64,000 nt of DNA from contig CAKRRD010000004.1 of assembly GCA_934394815.1 (NCBI GenBank), positions 1 through 64,000 of the forward strand. The letters are read 5' to 3'. Below the pieces are notes generated by a model, which saw only the letters and a list, made by a program, of their open reading frames with translations, was not told the origin of the DNA and searched no databases. The position numbers and the translations under genes were made by a program. The first letter of the stretch is position 1. Each line of letters starts with the position of its first letter. Origin of the DNA: an uncultured Acetatifactor sp. Its GTDB lineage: Bacteria > Bacillota > Clostridia > Lachnospirales > Lachnospiraceae. Shown one piece after another: positions 61,199-64,000 of this stretch.

Positions 61199-62551
61199 TC
61201 AGTGTTCCAGCATATTTTCAATGAAAATTCCATACCCTCTGGTGCTGTCCTGCACAAGGACGTGAGTGACGGCTCCTACAATTTTTCCGTTCTGGATAAT
61301 GGGTGCACCGCTCATGCCCTGGACGATTCCTCCGGTCAGGGCAATCAGTTCCGGATCCGTGACTTTCAGTTCGATCCCCCGGTTCACATTATCGTGGTCC
61401 AGATGAAGCTCCGTGATCTCAATATCGTAATATCTGGTAGTACCGTCCACAGTACACAGGATCCGGGCCGGACCTTTTTCAATCTCCTGTTTCAGGCCGA
61501 TGGGCAGTGCCTCTTCCGTTCCCAGTGCCAATGCTTTGTTATTGCATCTGCCGAAGATTCCCCGGACGCTGTTGCTGGTAATATCCCCCAGAATCCGGTC
61601 ATCGGAATAGACGATCATCCCCGTCATTTCCCCCGGATGTCCGGCGGTTCCCTTCTGGATCGAAATGATCTCCGTCTGATAAAGGGTTCCGTCATTCATT
61701 TCCATCAGGGTGCTGGTATCCACATCGTTGATGCCATGCCCCAACGCTCCGAAATTGCCCTGACTGTCAATATAGGTCATGGTTCCCACGCCCTGGGCGT
61801 TGTCCCGGACCCAGACACCGAGCTTATATTTCCCGGTCTGATCCCGCACCGGCCGGATCTTCACATCAAAGCATTCTTCTCCCCGGCGGATGGTCAGGAT
61901 CTGTTCCCCGCCGTCACTGTTTTCGATCCTGGAGATCAGCTCGTCCTTTTTGGTGACCTCCGTGCCGTTCAGTTTCATTACATAGTCACCGCTTTTCAGA
62001 ATGTGTTCCGCCGGTGACACTTTCCCGCCGTCTGCCGCCTGAAACTGTCCGGTTCCCACTACCAGCACGCCTTCCGTCTTAACATAAATGCCTATGGGGA
62101 CTCCCACCGGGATCAGTTCCTGATCCTCAATCACCCGGATGCCTATCTGCTTCAGAGGCAGGATCCCGAACAGTTTCACCTGCATCCGAAGTCCGTCCAC
62201 GTTGCCGGTCTTCATGGTCACCGGGCGGCTCAGATCCACGTTTACGGCTCCCTCCGGGATATTACTGCATCCCTGTTCGCTGACACTTAAGATCTCACCC
62301 TTTGCCGGAATTCCCAATTCCAGCGATTCCTCCGAACCGGCTCGCACATGGATGACCGAAGGAATGCTGCTGTCTATGAGATAATACCCATATCCGAAAA
62401 GTCCCATGGCCGTAAGCAGCAATACAGCACAAAGGCAGACCCGGTAGATTCGTAGTCTTCGCACCTTCTGCTTCCAGTGCTGCAAAATGACTACCGCCTC
62501 TTCACCTGCCTGCCTTTTTACTTTTTCCGTTTCCGTGATCCATAACTTCAT
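61199..62551 (-). CDS. spoIVB: Stage IV sporulation protease SpoIVB
   Basis: ATG at 62551 (MKLWITETEK) follows GGGGG; another ATG lies two codons upstream. The protein has one N-terminal transmembrane helix (IYRVCLCAVLLLTAMGLFGY), a PDZ domain (about 165-245) and an S55 serine protease domain. The latter shows ALGHGINDVDTS with the catalytic histidine and GGIVQGMSGAPI with the catalytic serine. SpoIVB cleaves SpoIVFA to trigger sigma-K processing. It marks a spore-forming lineage. Confidence 0.92.
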   Translation of the reverse strand: MKLWITETEKVKRQAGEEAVVILQHWKQKVRRLRIYRVCLCAVLLLTAMGLFGYGYYLIDSSIPSVIHVRAGSEESLELGIPAKGEILSVSEQGCSNIPEGAVNVDLSRPVTMKTGNVDGLRMQVKLFGILPLKQIGIRVIEDQELIPVGVPIGIYVKTEGVLVVGTGQFQAADGGKVSPAEHILKSGDYVMKLNGTEVTKKDELISRIENSDGGEQILTIRRGEECFDVKIRPVRDQTGKYKLGVWVRDNAQGVGTMTYIDSQGNFGALGHGINDVDTSTLMEMNDGTLYQTEIISIQKGTAGHPGEMTGMIVYSDDRILGDITSNSVRGIFGRCNNKALALGTEEALPIGLKQEIEKGPARILCTVDGTTRYYDIEITELHLDHDNVNRGIELKVTDPELIALTGGIVQGMSGAPIIQNGKIVGAVTHVLVQDSTRGYGIFIENMLEH

Positions 62552-62658
62552 ACACATTCCCCCGCTGCTTTACCGCCTCTGTATAGGGTATAGTGTACGC
62601 CGCATTCTTATTTTTAACCTGAAATCACCGGTATTTCCGGCTTACAGTTTTGTCCAGT

Positions 62659-63402
62659 TTATCCACATATGACCACATTCTGACTGTTTTTGTACTCCTC
62701 CGGGCAGCTGTCCGTCAGGATTGTCCCGCTCTGGAACGCGCCGAAGGTTACGGAACTGACCTCACCGAATTTGGAATGATCCGCCAGGACAAAGCATTCC
62801 CGGCATTGTCCCATGGCCGTCTTCTTCACCATAGCCTCATTCATATCCGGTGTTGTCAGTCCATTTTGTCTGCTGATGCCGTTGGTTCCGAAAAAGCCCT
62901 TGGTAAAATGATAACTCTGCAGATTCATCAGAGCCTGATTGCCTACTACAGCTTCCGTGGAGCCTTTCAGTTCTCCGCCCACCAGATAGACACGAAAGCC
63001 TGCCGCCGCCAGTGTCTTGGCATGGGCTACCGCATTGGTCACGAAGGTCGCACTCTTCTCCGTCAGAAAAGAAAGCATACACGCCGTAGTGGTTCCGGCA
63101 TCCAGATAGACAAAATCCTCCGGCTGGACCAGAGCTGCCGCTCTGGCAGCCACCAGCTGTTTGGCCTCCACGTTCACCGCCGCTTTCTGCTCCACGGTAG
63201 GCTCATGAGTAGCGATGGTATGATCCCTTGCCACAGCTCCTCCGAAGACCTTGACCAGTTTTCCGGCATTGTGCAGTGCCGTGATGTCACGGCGCACCGT
63301 GGATTCGGAAGTATTCAGTAATTCTTTTACTTCCGACACGGTAATGCTGTTCTTCTCTTCCAATAATTTCAAAATGATGTCATAACGTTGTTCTGTCAGC
63401 AT
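62659..63402 (-). CDS. DeoR-family transcriptional regulator
   Basis: The 247-residue regulator has an N-terminal HTH (ITVSEVKELLNTSESTVRRD) and a C-terminal sugar-phosphate-binding domain (YLDAGTTTACMLSFL; GFFGTNGISRQNGLTTPD; VLADHSKFGEVS). DeoR proteins usually sense phosphorylated sugars. Its ATG overlaps the ptsI stop by seven bases (ATGCTGA), so it is translated with enzyme I. It probably links PTS sugar uptake to gene control; its target operon is not in the window. Confidence 0.9.
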   Translation of the reverse strand: MLTEQRYDIILKLLEEKNSITVSEVKELLNTSESTVRRDITALHNAGKLVKVFGGAVARDHTIATHEPTVEQKAAVNVEAKQLVAARAAALVQPEDFVYLDAGTTTACMLSFLTEKSATFVTNAVAHAKTLAAAGFRVYLVGGELKGSTEAVVGNQALMNLQSYHFTKGFFGTNGISRQNGLTTPDMNEAMVKKTAMGQCRECFVLADHSKFGEVSSVTFGAFQSGTILTDSCPEEYKNSQNVVICG

Positions 63403-64000
63403 AAATTACAATTTTCTCTTTCCTTTGTCACATCTGTCTCCAGTATGATCTTCCGAACGGGAAGAATGCTTCCGGGAGACATGGATAATTCATCCACACC
63501 CATGGCAAGAAACTGTCTGGTCAATGTCGTATCCGCACCCAGTTCTCCGCAGATACCTGCCCAGATACCTGCCTTGTGGGCATTTTCCACGACCATCCGG
63601 ATCATGCGGAGCACTGCCGGGTGGTGAGGATCGTAAAAGGCATCCAGCTTGGGATTCTGCCTGTCGATGGCCAGTGTATACTGGGTCAGATCGTTGGTGC
63701 CGATACTGAAGAAATCCACTTCCCTCGCCAGTTCTTCACTCATCATGACAGCCGCCGGAGTCTCGATCATAATGCCCTGCTTCGGCTCTCCGAAAGCCAC
63801 ACCCTGTTCTGTCAGTTCCCGCTTCACTTCCGCCACGATCTCCCTGATCCGGTGTACCTCCTCCAGACTGATGATCATGGGATACATAATGGAAATGTTG
63901 CCGAAAGCACTGGCGCGGAACAAGGCCCGCAGCTGGGTCTTGAAGATCTCCGGTCTGGTCAGGCAGATACGGATGGCGCGGCACCCCATGGCCGGATTCT
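63396..64000 (-). CDS. ptsI: PTS enzyme I (phosphoenolpyruvate-protein phosphotransferase), C-terminal part
   Basis: About 200 C-terminal residues are present; the gene continues past the window edge. The PEP-binding domain is clear: NPAMGCRAIRI at the edge, ISIMYPMIISLEE, GIMIETPAAVMMSEELA, FFSIGTNDLTQYTLA and the catalytic-cysteine region GICGELGAD. Enzyme I starts the phosphorelay from PEP to HPr for sugar uptake. The DeoR regulator follows with a seven-base overlap. Confidence 0.93.
   Translation of the reverse strand, partial: NPAMGCRAIRICLTRPEIFKTQLRALFRASAFGNISIMYPMIISLEEVHRIREIVAEVKRELTEQGVAFGEPKQGIMIETPAAVMMSEELAREVDFFSIGTNDLTQYTLAIDRQNPKLDAFYDPHHPAVLRMIRMVVENAHKAGIWAGICGELGADTTLTRQFLAMGVDELSMSPGSILPVRKIILETDVTKERENCNLC

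Noticed and set aside
1..64000. CRISPR arrays, tRNA or rRNA genes
   Set aside because: No regularly spaced repeats, tRNA cloverleaf motifs or rRNA sequence were noticed in reading; a covariance search was not possible.

Overview
The window looks like a chromosome segment of an anaerobic, Gram-positive, spore-forming Clostridia, most likely Lachnospiraceae. The evidence is an intact SpoIVB protease gene, a class III (Firmicutes-type) fructose-1,6-bisphosphatase, a lysine riboswitch ahead of dapA, strong AGGAGG-type ribosome binding sites, and YesM/YesN-type two-component genes. Almost every gene is on the minus strand. No rRNA, tRNA or CRISPR array was seen.

Region 1 (about 591-24925) is a genomic island inserted in the 3' end of rlmD (rumA), the 23S rRNA uracil methyltransferase gene. 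A 22-bp sequence at 24904-24925, inside rlmD, recurs with one mismatch at 591-612. Beyond the left copy lies the displaced original C-terminal tail of rlmD (229-607). The right end of the island supplies a replacement C-terminus, so rlmD stays open. A second core with the same flanking layout (791-826) sits in the 3' end of a recombinase remnant, which suggests that at least two elements accreted here. A large serine recombinase survives only as its C-terminal half (6628-7497), fused to a broken transglutaminase-like gene. No conjugation genes were found, so the island is probably immobile now.

The cargo is mostly defence-like. From left to right it holds: a ParE/RelE toxin with its antitoxin; a three-gene cassette of a DinG/XPD-like Fe-S helicase, a possible PD-(D/E)XK nuclease and a SEC-C/treble-clef protein, which I could not match to a named system; then a long minus-strand gene train. 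In transcription order the train is a small HTH protein, HsdM, HsdS, HsdR, a double-metalloprotease/HTH protein, a GmrSD-like DUF262-HNH protein, an AlbA_2 ATP-binding regulator, a GNAT, a SAP-domain protein and a two-domain GNAT. At the right end are a plus-strand unknown with a structured leader, an unknown small protein, and a SymE-like gene interrupted by an amber codon.

Region 2 (24.8-64 kb) is ordinary core chromosome. It holds rlmD, PcrA and a PAS-GGDEF-GAF-GGDEF-EAL protein, a zinc-ribbon membrane protein with an SPFH protein, an orphan NMT1-like binding protein, HIT and PHP proteins, a YerC/TrpR-like regulator, bactofilin with a degenerate M23 protein, cold-shock protein, a HisA homologue, class III FBPase, dapB and dapA, a corrinoid adenosyltransferase, a double-OB SSB-like protein and TypA. 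These are followed by an MglBAC sugar importer with an adjacent YesN/YesM/binding-protein sensing operon, a second UvrD-type helicase with a NUDIX hydrolase, SpoIVB, a DeoR regulator and the C-terminal part of PTS enzyme I. The sugar importer, its sensor operon, DeoR and enzyme I make the right end a carbohydrate-uptake neighbourhood.
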